The position numbers and the translations under genes are program-made. From positions 73,872,436 to 73,936,435 of the forward strand of contig OW388291.1 of NCBI GenBank assembly GCA_936450465.1: a stretch of DNA of 64,000 nucleotides, written 5' to 3'. Below are positions 1 to 10,100 of this stretch, one piece after another. This DNA comes from Gibbula magus (taxonomy: Eukaryota; Mollusca; Gastropoda; Trochida; Trochidae). The notes below the pieces were generated by a model, which was given only the letters and a program-made list of their open reading frames with translations, did no database searches and had not been told where the DNA came from. Within the stretch, counting starts at the first letter, position 1. Every line of letters starts with the position of its first letter.

Positions 1-99
1 ATTTAATTGCCTCCTTCAGGCACCTCCTGGAAACTCTTCAGAACCGTTGTACCCCCAATGCTTACTTTTGTGGGGAAGTACCTTGCACATATAGATTGA

Positions 100-440
100 T
101 CAAAGACCTTTGGTCTTGAGTGTTTGAGGTCCCAGATCATGAAAATAGTTGCTTAAGTATTGAGGTCATACTAAATATGTCATCATCATCATCACACAGA
201 GATACCTCCTCCAGTATTGATGTCACGAATATTATGCACTATGTGAAAACCAGTAACCTTAACAAACAAATTATTTGAAAACAAACAGCCACAATATTTG
301 AGAACTGGGGTCAGAAGAACAGCCAATGTATTTGATAACTGAGGTCACAATATTTGAGAACTAAGTGCACAAAAACAATGATAATTGGAGAACTGAAGAC
401 TCAACAAAAACAGCCAAGGTATTTAAAAACTGTCAACTCT
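100..440. repeat. degenerate short tandem repeat
   Basis: Phrases such as 'tatttgagaactg' and 'gaggtcacaatatttg' recur with variation at irregular spacing, suggesting an old decayed minisatellite. I see no gene in bases 1-430. Weak call, made by eye only. Confidence 0.3.
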
Positions 441-965
441 GCAACAATATGTGGTGGCAGGACTTCAGTTCAAACCCGTTGTCCAAGTTCATCCCACAGG
501 TGTTCGATCGAGTTCTTGTCTGTAGACCTAGCTCTATAAATCCGTAACATGATTGATACACAGGAAGTCTCGCGTTGACAAGTATTGTCATTCTGATAAC
601 CAAGCCATCCACAAAGGCACCTGGAACCAGAAATGAGAGTAAAACTGGACGAAGGATGTTGTCAACATAACGTTGAGTGTTAAAGTTGCCACCAACTGGG
701 ACCGGAAGTTGACATTGACAGCACCCCATATCATGACTCCCAACACCACAATGACCTCTGGTCTGAACGCAGTTACGGGCAACAAGTCTACATCGGTAAT
801 TGAGGTGATCTCCATCATGGAAACTGCATTCTCTTCCCACAGAGGTACTTCCTTCAGATTTCCGATCCTTACCTTTGTTCTATATTGCTTGAATTCGAGA
901 GCAGAAGCAAACTCCCCTAGCGGGAGGAAGCGGAATCTTCTACTGTATCCCTGCTTCTTAACCAA
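433..965 (-). pseudogene. decayed Tc1/mariner-type transposase fragment
   Basis: Two overlapping - strand frames carry adjoining pieces of a Tc1-like transposase. In the frame ending at 588 there is 'VIVVLGVMIWGAV', like the family's GGGSVMVWGGI block. In the frame ending at 433 there is 'NFNTQRYVDNILRPVLLSFL', like the N-x-QRYVDEIL block that follows it. The change of frame between them shows at least one frameshift. The region after it, where the family has its second Asp and the HLWDELG block, is present only as out-of-frame remnants. No complete catalytic triad is visible, so this is a relic. Confidence 0.55.
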
Positions 966-1348
966 AGAAAACTCATCTTTCAGTGGCCATGTCGACCGAA
1001 AACAATCTAGGCATTTAACTCTTAATTAAGGGTCTTGCTCATTAGCATATGTCCTTCGAATATGTCTGACGTAAATAACACAAATGAACTATTTTTGGTA
1101 TTTGTCTCTGATTTGGTCTTCTTTATTTATAAGCATGTTTCTGATCAATATTACAAAAATCAAATAGCAGAAAACGTTTGTCTTACGTTTATTTTATCGT
1201 TATGACGTGTCATTGGCAAATGTCACTTTTACAACGGCGTCGCTGATTGCACAACTCGATTCAATTGCAACCAATCCGGACACTCCCTTTCTGCCCTCGA
1301 TTTCAAGCCTAAAACAACAGAGGTTAGGATTGGAAATCTATAGAGAAT
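858..1348. repeat. inverted repeat with ~50-bp arms
   Basis: About 50 bp starting 'gatttccgatccttacc' at 862 on the + strand recurs in reverse complement at about 1296-1348 ('gatttccaatcctaacc' on the - strand), with roughly one mismatch in seven. The first arm lies in the Tc1-like relic, so this may be two fragments of one element in opposite orientation, or a small fold-back element. Confidence 0.5.
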
Positions 1349-1349
1349 A

Positions 1350-2685
1350 ATCTCTATGGGAAGAGAATGGAAAACTGAAGTTGAATCGGGATTCATTGAA
1401 GAAGGGAAGCTATTGTGCCGTACGCAGATTACCCTGGTTTGTTGAGCAACACTGTCTGGCAAGTCGACCACAATGCAGTAGAATCTGACCTCAGTAAGGT
1501 CGACGACAGTGTATACCAGAAACAGCCAGACGTCTTCGGACTGTTTGTTGGCTGATTTGACGTTGTCATGTCTCATGCATCTGTCCCCATAGCTTGCAGT
1601 ATCTACTGCTGTCTGGAACTTGTTCCGCAGGTGTTGAAGTCTGATGCGACGCAGCGGTTGTCACAGACGCAGAACATTTATTTGTATGTGCCTTCAGGGG
1701 GAAACGCTCAAAAACATCGTTGTCATAAATATCATATAAATTAGTAGTTGAGTTGTAATGATGACGAGTATACAAATACTCAAGTCAAGTCAAGAATTTC
1801 ATGTATTGGATATACTGACGACTTGTATCAGACATACACATGTAAATTTGGTACTGACAACACAAAGCATATTTATCTTCTTTTAAAGAATCAACACTAC
1901 TGTGTAGCGGACTTCAATGATTGGATGGGGTAGATAGTTAAGTCAAATCAAAAGGAGGTTAGAACATAAAAGCAGGCCGAGGAAGAAACAGCTGGTCAAA
2001 ACCGACAGGATCTATGAAGGCCTTCAGCAGGTCCTATTTGAAAATGAAGTGGTCTGTGTGAAGGTAGAATCACGGCTCCGATGTCTTCTGTGTATGAGAA
2101 AAACCAAAAAGGAGGAATTTATCCTGAGCAGTTTTCCCGACTTCGATTTTTGTTTTATAAATACACAGCCGACCAACGAGTAGTGTTTTCTCCTATTTAT
2201 AGAACGTTAAAAGTTCACATTTTTATTTAACATGTTTCTCTCCAAAATCCTGCTTTAAAATGAGTATGTCTAACTCGGTAGTGTTACATTGAGGCAACGG
2301 AGAAATAGTTTTCAAAGCTCATTCTTTCAGCTTCATATTGTTGAGGTATAGGGTTTCACGTTCAAACCCCACCATCATTATAATAATAATATATTCTATC
2401 CGCACCTGCATGTTCTCCCCACATATGTTACTCAAGTCAATATGTTGCGTATTGAACGTTCTTTCAGGACATCGAGAATTCTGATTGGCTGCATCAATGT
2501 TGTGGAATCAGAGACGCCGTTGTAAAGATTACCATTTGCCAATGACAAGTTATAATGCTTTTTTAGAAACAGAAACGTTGGATTATCGTTTGATGTGTGA
2601 TTCTCGCTATTATACTTGTTTGAAAACAAGAGCAATCAGAAGAGATGGCTTATCCCCCCGGCCCCACATAACTTGAAACATCAGT
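1350..2685. other. intergenic stretch, no gene seen
   Basis: AT-rich sequence with only short scattered open frames and no recognisable family. A short ATAATAATAATAT tract lies near 2377-2392. Confidence 0.5.
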
Positions 2686-2988
2686 TTTAATAATAATAAT
2701 AATGGATAGTTTTTATATAGCGCACAAATCTCCACGTTATGGACTCAGGGCGCATTATTACCCTGGTCTAACCTAAGCTGCCGCGAAGCGCTTAAAGGTC
2801 ACCTCCTCCACATCTTACACCAGGTACCCACTTTCTGCTGGGTAAACAGAGACACAAGTTGAATGAAGTCACTTACCCAGGGTGACACCATAAGTCTTTC
2901 CACTCATGTCTCAGTGTGGGGCAGGGAATCGCCCTTATGACTCTCAGTTAATTCAGCAATGAAGCGGGTAACCCACCCATGCGGCAAG
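2686..2988. repeat. dispersed SINE/MITE-like repeat headed by AATAATAATAAT
   Basis: An AAT microsatellite (2687-2702) leads into 'tttttatatagcgcacaaat', then 'gaagcgcttaaaggtcacc'. This layout, an AAT run followed by TATATAGCGC and a later GCGCTT, is familiar from dispersed repeats in marine invertebrate genomes. That is recall, not a search result. Confidence 0.4.
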
Positions 2989-3226
2989 CTGCGCCCCAAC
3001 TTCCCAATGCAAGGCATAACTCTTGCCAGTCTTCATTACTGGCTGATTTAGGCCTTGCAGTATTTCCTTAAGAAATCTGTGTTTAGAAATCCAGGCCCGC
3101 TATGCATTTCTAGTGCAGCGATTCACTATTTTGACACAACTTAGCGAGGGAAATGCCGCAAGGGTTAAATCAGCCAGTAATGCAGACTGGCAAGAGTTCT
3201 GCCTTGCGTTTGGAAGTTGGCTGCGC
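2989..3226. mobile_element. fold-back (palindromic) MITE-like element
   Basis: Bases about 2991-3068 and 3151-3226 are near-complementary arms of about 75 bp; for example 'aactcttgccagtct' and 'ttactggctgattta' at 3017-3052 recur inverted at 3166-3206. About 80 bp of loop separates them. Mismatches and small indels in the arms indicate an older insertion than the hairpin at 3761. No coding capacity. Confidence 0.7.
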
Positions 3227-3349
3227 CCATTGTTGCTAAACTTCACTGATAGCGGTCGACTGAGCTATGCACAGGACCACGTGGTGTCCTTGCTCGTAAA
3301 AACAGATGTCTCCTCCTTCCCCCAATTCACTTCAACTTACTACCATACT

Positions 3350-4065
3350 TAAAGGCACATGTACAAAATGTTGCCATTGAAAGAGAACAAAATAAAGTTG
3401 AAAAAGTTCAAACCCCAAAAGGCACATCTACATGATCTGAGGAGGTAGTATACACAATTTGGTGAGGATTGGTCAGTCTATTTTAAAAATCCGCTCCGGA
3501 ATAAAACTCTACCCTTCAAATAAACAAAATCAAAAGTGTTGCCATAGAAATATACAAAAAAAATATTTAAAAATAATTTCAACCCCCCCAAAAGGCACAT
3601 CTACATTATATGGAGAGGCAGTATACCAACTTTGGTGAGATATGGTCAAATAGTGGTGCTCCGGAAACAAACCCTACCATTCAAATAGACAAAGTCAAAA
3701 TTGTTACCATGGAAGAAAAAAATTATAAACATTTTAAAAAGTCGAAACCCTCAAAAGGCGCACAGGGGCTTGTATTGTCGAAACTAACGATTACAACGAA
3801 TATGAAGTCGACGATCCAGCCCAATATACTATAAAAAATAGTATTATTGTATATTGGGCTGGATCGTCGACTTCATATTCGTTGTAATCGTTAGTTTCGA
3901 CAATACAAGCCCCTGTGAAAAGGCGCATCTACATGATATTTGGAGGCAGTATACCAAATTTGGTAAGGATTGGCCTAGTATAGTCTTAGAGATTTGCTGC
4001 GGAAACGGTGTGATTACGGACAGACGGACGGACACACAGACGGAGCAAACGACTTATGTGCGAAG
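3350..4065. repeat. degenerate tandem repeat, ~165-170-bp units, ending in a GGAC-rich tail
   Basis: 'aaaggcacatctacat' or close variants starts units at about 3419 and 3590, and a third is split by the hairpin element at 3761-3917 (resuming at 3918). Each unit continues with a 'gaggcagtatacca' phrase and, about 55 bp later, 'ctccggaa'. The last unit runs into 'cggacagacggacggacaca' near 4018. Open frames here are repeat-derived. Confidence 0.65.
3761..3917. mobile_element. perfect hairpin MITE, hAT-like by its 8-bp duplication
   Basis: The element is 157 bp: arms 3761-3829 and 3849-3917 are exact reverse complements over 69 bp, with a 19-nt loop. Ends read CACAGGGGC...GCCCCTGTG. The 8 bases before it (3753-3760, AAAAGGCG) equal the 8 bases after it (3918-3925). 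A C-A-G-G-G-G-type end with an 8-bp duplication is typical of hAT elements. Arm identity suggests a very recent insertion, or upkeep by hairpin-templated repair. It sits inside an older tandem repeat, which gives the empty-site sequence. Confidence 0.85.
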
Positions 4066-4935
4066 AACTGGGAGAGAATGAGCATCTCAGGAAATAAATT
4101 ATGTAAATGTTTGTATGTTATATTGGATTGGCGCTCATCTTCTCTCCAAGTAAGAATCATTCCAAGGTGGAATATTCATGAATAATTTAAAGTAAGGTAT
4201 CAGTCCCAAATAATAAAAGAAGACTTTAGATGTTCGATAAGAAGCCATTTCAGCGTGAATTATCAAAAGAAGACTTCGATAACACAATATCAACTGGGGT
4301 TTTGTATTGATAAGAAACTGGTTGATAAAACATGCAGTTCAAATGAAATATTAATATGTTTGCTTTTATCCAAATAACGAGTAAAACATTTAAAATGTCT
4401 AGCAATTTTGCTACGTCTCTCTACGTGTTTTTACAGTAATGATTCGAAATATGAAGTGTTTTTCTTTATGGAATCAAGCAGATAAATGTTAGTTTGGTTA
4501 TGTTATGTTATGCACTTTTAGTATTTTTTTCTTTGGGTCATGTTATGGTTGTCTTAAATTGACTTGGGTTTGACATCTAATATACCAGCTATCGAACACC
4601 CGAACCACAACCCAGGATACCCATGCCTGCTACTTAAACGTGTGTCCAGCAACACACGTGTCAACCCAAAGACGTATATCATCTAATTATCTAATATATC
4701 CATCTTATACCTTTGTTAACCTAACAGCCTATATCCGCATCAGCTTAGGAGTGGTTACCCGTTGTATTCTGGGGGTAATAACCCTTTCCTTCTACTTGCA
4801 ACGGCAGCACTGATGTGAATATTTTGCCGTTTATTTAAAACGAGTAACTAAACTTCCTGGTTACCCGTTGATATAACCGGAGTTAACCGGTAGCACGACT
4901 GGAAACCCTTTGCCGTGAAACATTACGCGAATGTC
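4066..4935. other. 3' flank of the - strand secreted-protein gene
   Basis: No coding sequence recognised. TTTATT at 4830-4835 is AATAAA on the - strand, about 100 bp past the stop of the 4936-6270 gene, and is a plausible polyadenylation signal. Confidence 0.5.
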
Positions 4936-6270
4936 TCAGATGAATATCGGATGGCATGCACATGGAAGTGATCTATCGCCCATGCTTGACCCAGTCTCTT
5001 TGTCGAAAAACTCAACATGAGCGACATTTTTCGATGTTCGGCCACACGTAAGGTGGACTTGATTCTTATAAAGAGATGAAGTCGCCACATCAAGATCGTC
5101 ACAAAGCCCAAAGTTGAAGGTCTGCAGTTGACCTATAAATGTCATTTTTTTAAGATCACCGACATCATTAGCCAAATAAATAGCATCCCGATCCATTTGG
5201 AAACTTTTGAATTTATTGTTTCCCACCGGAACAGTTGTCACTTTTTTAATTTCATTTCTTTTATTCAGGAAGCCATAATGTATTTCGTATTTGGTTTGAC
5301 TGTGCTTGTTTCGGATGCACCAAGCTAATAAACGAATTCCACCATTTCCCGTGAGCATGGTAGCAGGGTTTGAACCTTGCTGTCTGTTATAAACGCTCCT
5401 TAGGATATGATATTTTAAATCCATTGAAACTACATCCAGAGACCTACCGAACATCTTCAAGTAAAATACTCTCCTGGAGTGTTTGTCCAAGTGAAAACCT
5501 GCGATACCTCCAGCATCTATATTACCAATAAGAGTTCCATTGAAACACAGATGTCTAATCTGCTTGAAGGTCCCCTTGTGTTGGGCCAAGCCAAATACCG
5601 CACAATAGTCCACATCAATCTGAAGATTGGTATAACTAGAGAAACTGCCCAGTTTCGTCAGACAACCTGGCTTCTGACTGAAGAAGAGTTCATTTGACTT
5701 CATGTGAAGTAGGAACATCATTTGATTCCTTTCTTTCTCAGTGGGCACTTTATCCCCCTGTACCGCCGAGTTCGGGTCTTTGCACATAGGACTGATGTCC
5801 TTGCAGATGCGGTAACGAATTTTGCAACTATCCATACTTTCTGTTGTAAGAGACCCATGATTATCGCCACCATCATCGTCATCATTACCACCACCAACTC
5901 CACCAACACCGCCATCAACGTCATCATTACCAACACCAACACCACCAGCATTGTGACCACCCACCTCTTCTCTGGGTAGCCGAGACTTTAAGGATTCATT
6001 AACATCGGAAGTTAATGCCATCTTTTCTTGACCAGATGAACTTTCTATTGAAGATTTTTTGTCCCGGTTTCGGTTTCCAGTGAAATCACATTCCATGACA
6101 TCAGAGTCTGATTGGTCACCATGCCAACACATGGTGGCAGTCTCTCTTGCGAAGTAACACCGGTATGTTGCTGATACATTACCAGTTCTTTGTTCACATT
6201 TCCAATATGTGTCCATAGACACTCCGCAGATGCACATGCCAGAAACGATTATCAACACACAAACACCCAT
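4936..6270 (-). CDS. putative secreted protein, unrecognised family (444 aa)
   Basis: Open for 444 codons. The first in-frame ATG is at 6270 and an in-frame TAG lies a short way upstream. Residues 1-18 form a hydrophobic signal peptide (MGVCVLIIVSGMCICG). A Cys-rich N-terminal part (Cys 25, 38, 48, 61) is followed by a Gly/Asp/Asn low-complexity linker at about 103-139, then a Cys-containing domain from about 148 to the end. The C-terminal half has alternating hydrophobic strands ('RRVFYLKMFGRSLDVVSMDL' at 266-285, 'DAIYLANDVGDLKKMTF' near 362-378) that suggest a YWTD/six-bladed-propeller-like fold; this is inference only. N-glycosylation sequons occur at N31, N91 and N244. No membrane segment after the signal, so it is probably extracellular. 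It may be single-exon, and a spliced C-terminus cannot be excluded. It diverges head-to-head from RAD51B. Confidence 0.7.
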   Translation of the reverse strand: MGVCVLIIVSGMCICGVSMDTYWKCEQRTGNVSATYRCYFARETATMCWHGDQSDSDVMECDFTGNRNRDKKSSIESSSGQEKMALTSDVNESLKSRLPREEVGGHNAGGVGVGNDDVDGGVGGVGGGNDDDDGGDNHGSLTTESMDSCKIRYRICKDISPMCKDPNSAVQGDKVPTEKERNQMMFLLHMKSNELFFSQKPGCLTKLGSFSSYTNLQIDVDYCAVFGLAQHKGTFKQIRHLCFNGTLIGNIDAGGIAGFHLDKHSRRVFYLKMFGRSLDVVSMDLKYHILRSVYNRQQGSNPATMLTGNGGIRLLAWCIRNKHSQTKYEIHYGFLNKRNEIKKVTTVPVGNNKFKSFQMDRDAIYLANDVGDLKKMTFIGQLQTFNFGLCDDLDVATSSLYKNQVHLTCGRTSKNVAHVEFFDKETGSSMGDRSLPCACHPIFI

Positions 6271-7040
6271 TGCCAATATTTGCAAATATTCCAGTTGGAA
6301 TTGGAAACGGTCTTCCTTACACGACTAAAAGAAATATAAGTGAACTCTGTGATATTGATATCTAAATTACTACATTTAAGATTAAACTTAACATTTAATT
6401 CAGCAATGTTTATAGATGTGGATATGATTTGAATTAATTTTTCATATCGATTGATCATTAAGCTTACTAAAACCTCGGTTGATAAAGCATTAATTATAGA
6501 TACATATATATTACACGATATAACGAATCATTTTAATCAAAATGTATTTTGATAACGTTATGCATCTTTGATATATCTTTCAAGTGCATTGGTGTTGGAT
6601 AATTATATAGGGAAACGTATATGATTATCATTAATATTCGCGTTTTACATTAAGTGGAGAAATGACGTATTCAATACAAATTATCATAAAATGTTAAATA
6701 TTGAAAATTTTTATATTTCTCATTTTGGTTCTTGAAATGATGTTATCTTCAATCATTTGAATCCATAATATTAGCCCAAGTGAATTGCATTCGAACCAAG
6801 GAAACAACTAATTTAATTTGCATAAATTGAAAAATATATATGAGAAAGCAAGGCATGCATACCTACATGATTAAAAATTGTATTTAGATACAAAAAAATC
6901 ACATGAGGACGATCACGGTTCGAACTCACTTCATCGTTATCAATTACTCCGTTCGATACCTTAGAGTTATGTCCCTTTGCGGAAGTTTACAACATGGGCG
7001 GCATCTTCAAAATTCTCTGATTTTTTCTTCCATCAGAGAT
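6271..7040. promoter_or_regulatory. divergent intergenic region, likely containing both 5' ends
   Basis: This 770-bp AT-rich gap separates the secreted-protein start (6270, - strand) from the RAD51B start codon (7041, + strand). Both promoters or 5' UTRs should lie here, unless upstream non-coding exons exist. No clear TATA or initiator can be assigned by eye. Confidence 0.45.
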
Positions 7041-7124
7041 ATGTCGTCGCGTAGAATTAGACGGCTTGACTTGCCTAAAGAAGTACTTGAAAGATTGACC
7101 AAGCACAACATTACATCATGTCGG
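7041..7124 (+). CDS. RAD51B: RAD51B exon 1 (residues 1-28)
   Basis: Begins at ATG 7041, encodes MSSRRIRRLDLPKEVLERL followed by a TKHNITSCR end, and resembles the vertebrate RAD51B N-terminus in spacing and Leu/basic pattern. The donor CGG|gtagat leaves phase 0. The frame is open upstream to an ATG at 6903, but only residues from 7041 match the family, so 7041 is chosen as start. Confidence 0.9.
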
Positions 7125-10100
7125 GTAGATATTTTTAACTGTCACTGTTCATTTTCACGTGCTGTTTCGATTACAGTTGACTGAATAAGCTGCAGAACTG
7201 TATATAACCTGAAGAAGACAAATATTTTATGGATAATCAACTTCTTTATTAACAATAGGGACGTTTCGGTATAGATCCTTATACCGTTATCAAGCATATG
7301 GAAGAGATGGTGAAACAGCAGGTTATATACAGGATACATGTTGGTATGATAAAGAGATAACAAATACAACAAGATGAGGTAATAATGACATAAATGGTTA
7401 AACAACAAACAACAAACATGACTACACTCACCGGCGTTTAGCTGAAGCCGTGCATATTGTTAGACATAAACCCTCTATGAATAGGGATCAAGGCTATTTC
7501 ATCCCATCAGCTTACAACCACTTATTATTAAATCCACAAATAGGGGATTCTTAATATTACCTCATGAATATTCATGAGGCGTAAGAAACCGAGCTCTCGA
7601 AATCGAAAACGAGGCTAAGGCCGCTTCGAAACCCGTAAGTACCATGGCATTAACTAGTCAGTAGCTCTTTCAAAAATCACTTATTTTCATTAAATATTAT
7701 GATAAAATCACTTGGCAAACGTTCAAGATCGATGTATCTGTCGATTATCTTCAATTATCACAGCTTAGGATACTATTTTACATGCAAGGCGATGTTTTAC
7801 GACTAATTTACGGTGTGACTTCCTCGTTGTGTTTACCGTCATTTTGAACTGTAAATCTGTCCAACTCGTTGTTATCAGTGCTCTAATTTGAACAAATACA
7901 AATGAAAATTTACACCCTACCCATGTATGCCAAGAAATCATTGTATATGGTCACTGGGTGGGAAGAAACTTTTCAAATCTTAGCCATCATTCGGCTAAAC
8001 CGTCGCCTCTTGTGACATGCCTACGAGCTTCAAAAGGGTCATTCAGTGCAACTCACTGTAAACAAACCAAATTCTTGTTTAAAAAAAATTGATTTTGGAG
8101 TCTAAATTGATTCAAATTGTTCATTTGAATATAGTTTCAATTATAGTCCAATAAGTTCAGTTTTTTTTACGTTCTGCTGTTGAAGCAGTAAAGCAGATAT
8201 TATTCAATCAAATAAACATATATATAATCTGTTCTACTTTTTATTTTTTTAGTAAGTCATTTGTATGTCTGCAGTAGCAAAATAATTTTTGAACAATGAA
8301 AATAACGTTCTTATTTATATGTATAAAATACATAAACATCTTTAGCAATTATTTGCAATCTAGCTATTGTGGCTTTATTTAATTAATGGTTTGAGGAAAG
8401 TTATCAATAATCAGTCAGTAATCAATGTCATCAATGTGGTGAAGATTCCAGTTTATGAGCACATGCAGATATGTGAATACGCTTTGAAAATTAAACAGAT
8501 GTTTAAAAAATATATATTTCATAAGAAAAGGATTTCTACCTAAGAAACATTTAGTTTAGTTTTTGTAAGAAGCTGACAACTGTACACAAAATCAATTAAA
8601 TGAATGGTGGAACAAAACCGAGGAATATTTGAAAAGCATGTACATGTGTAGCTAATGATCTGTTATTAAAGTTATTTTAGCATTATTTTTATTCAAATAT
8701 ACATCTTTATATACAACTAAAATGAGTGAGACTAACTCAAAAGTTAGGAGATATGTAATTATTCCTTGTACTTCAAAGTTGAAAAATAATTTTCTAAATA
8801 CTGCATGACTACTTTATATTACATGAATTTAATTTATTTACTGAATTCTATTCATTTCAAAATAAAGTAACATGTTACAATCTCCCAGTGCTAATGTGAT
8901 ATATTATATACCCTATTTAGTATGTTCCCACCTGCCTATTTGCAATCAGGGTCCCTTTTTTACTTTATGAATTATTCTAGATAATCATCTAAGTCACAAT
9001 AGAAAGCATTCAGTGGGATTGTGTCTCTTATCAATAATTCATAAATAATTTTAAAATATTGTGCATTTTAATTTAATTTCAAATTTATTTGTAGTTAAAA
9101 AAAGAAGATAAACATATATTTCTCAAACATTACCATCACCTCCTTGAGCATAATCTATCATGTATGATTGTGTATTGAAACATGCATGTACATGTAAATT
9201 GCACATTATATTTCAATCATTATCAAGGATGACATGTACTTGTTACTTTCAAACATTAACCTCAATTAATTCAATTTAAATTTCTTGTTTTGTTGTTGTT
9301 ATTTATGTTTGTTATTTTTGTTTGGTGATGACTTTACCTAAGTAAATGATTTAATATTAGTATTTTACAAACAATTATTTTCCTTATTTAAGTTTTGGCC
9401 TGCCTTAAATTTTACTCCAATGGTCCTAGATAATATCAAATAGTACCTGAATTATAAAGATAAACTTATGTTTATTTAACTTTTATAAACTTTATAATTT
9501 TTTGTTTAAGATATTTCTGGTCATGAGTACAATTCTGATTGTTATAATTTAATGTTACCTGTAGTGCAGGTGTAAATAATTTAGTTATTCATGTCTATAC
9601 ATAGTTTTTATACAATATATTTAGCTCTTGATTTCAATAATGAATATTTATGTTTTATTTGAATGTCATTTGGAAAAATATTCTGACCATCTAGGTCGAT
9701 ACGAATTTAAATAGTTGCACTTAGCTTTCAATTAATATTGTGTGCAGTTGAGGGATGGGACAACACCTTCAAGAGGTTTAGTGACTGCAGACGGCCACAG
9801 ATTCAGAACTTAGGAATTATTATTATTTTAATGGAGATATATTTTGCCAAATGATTACGGAAAATTGACATTATTAGCCAAATGAGAAATACAGATCATT
9901 GCGTTTATGGGCCGAAATAAAACTTGAATTTACCACGAAGAAAACTATCCAAAACAAACGTTGTTTACCGCTAAACCTGGATGAATTACCCTTCATTTTG
10001 TCGATTTTATTATCAAAAACACTTGTATAAAACCTTGCATTGCTGGAATTCGATAGAACCACACCTATTCAGTCAGTTCCCGTCGATAGAAACCGAAAAA

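Noticed and set aside
6903..7040. Upstream ATG at 6903 extending RAD51B by 46 residues
   Set aside because: The extension has no family resemblance, whereas the match starts at the ATG at 7041.
7255..7300. An active hammerhead ribozyme
   Set aside because: The core reads GATAA instead of GATGA, a change expected to abolish cleavage; kept only as a relic hypothesis.
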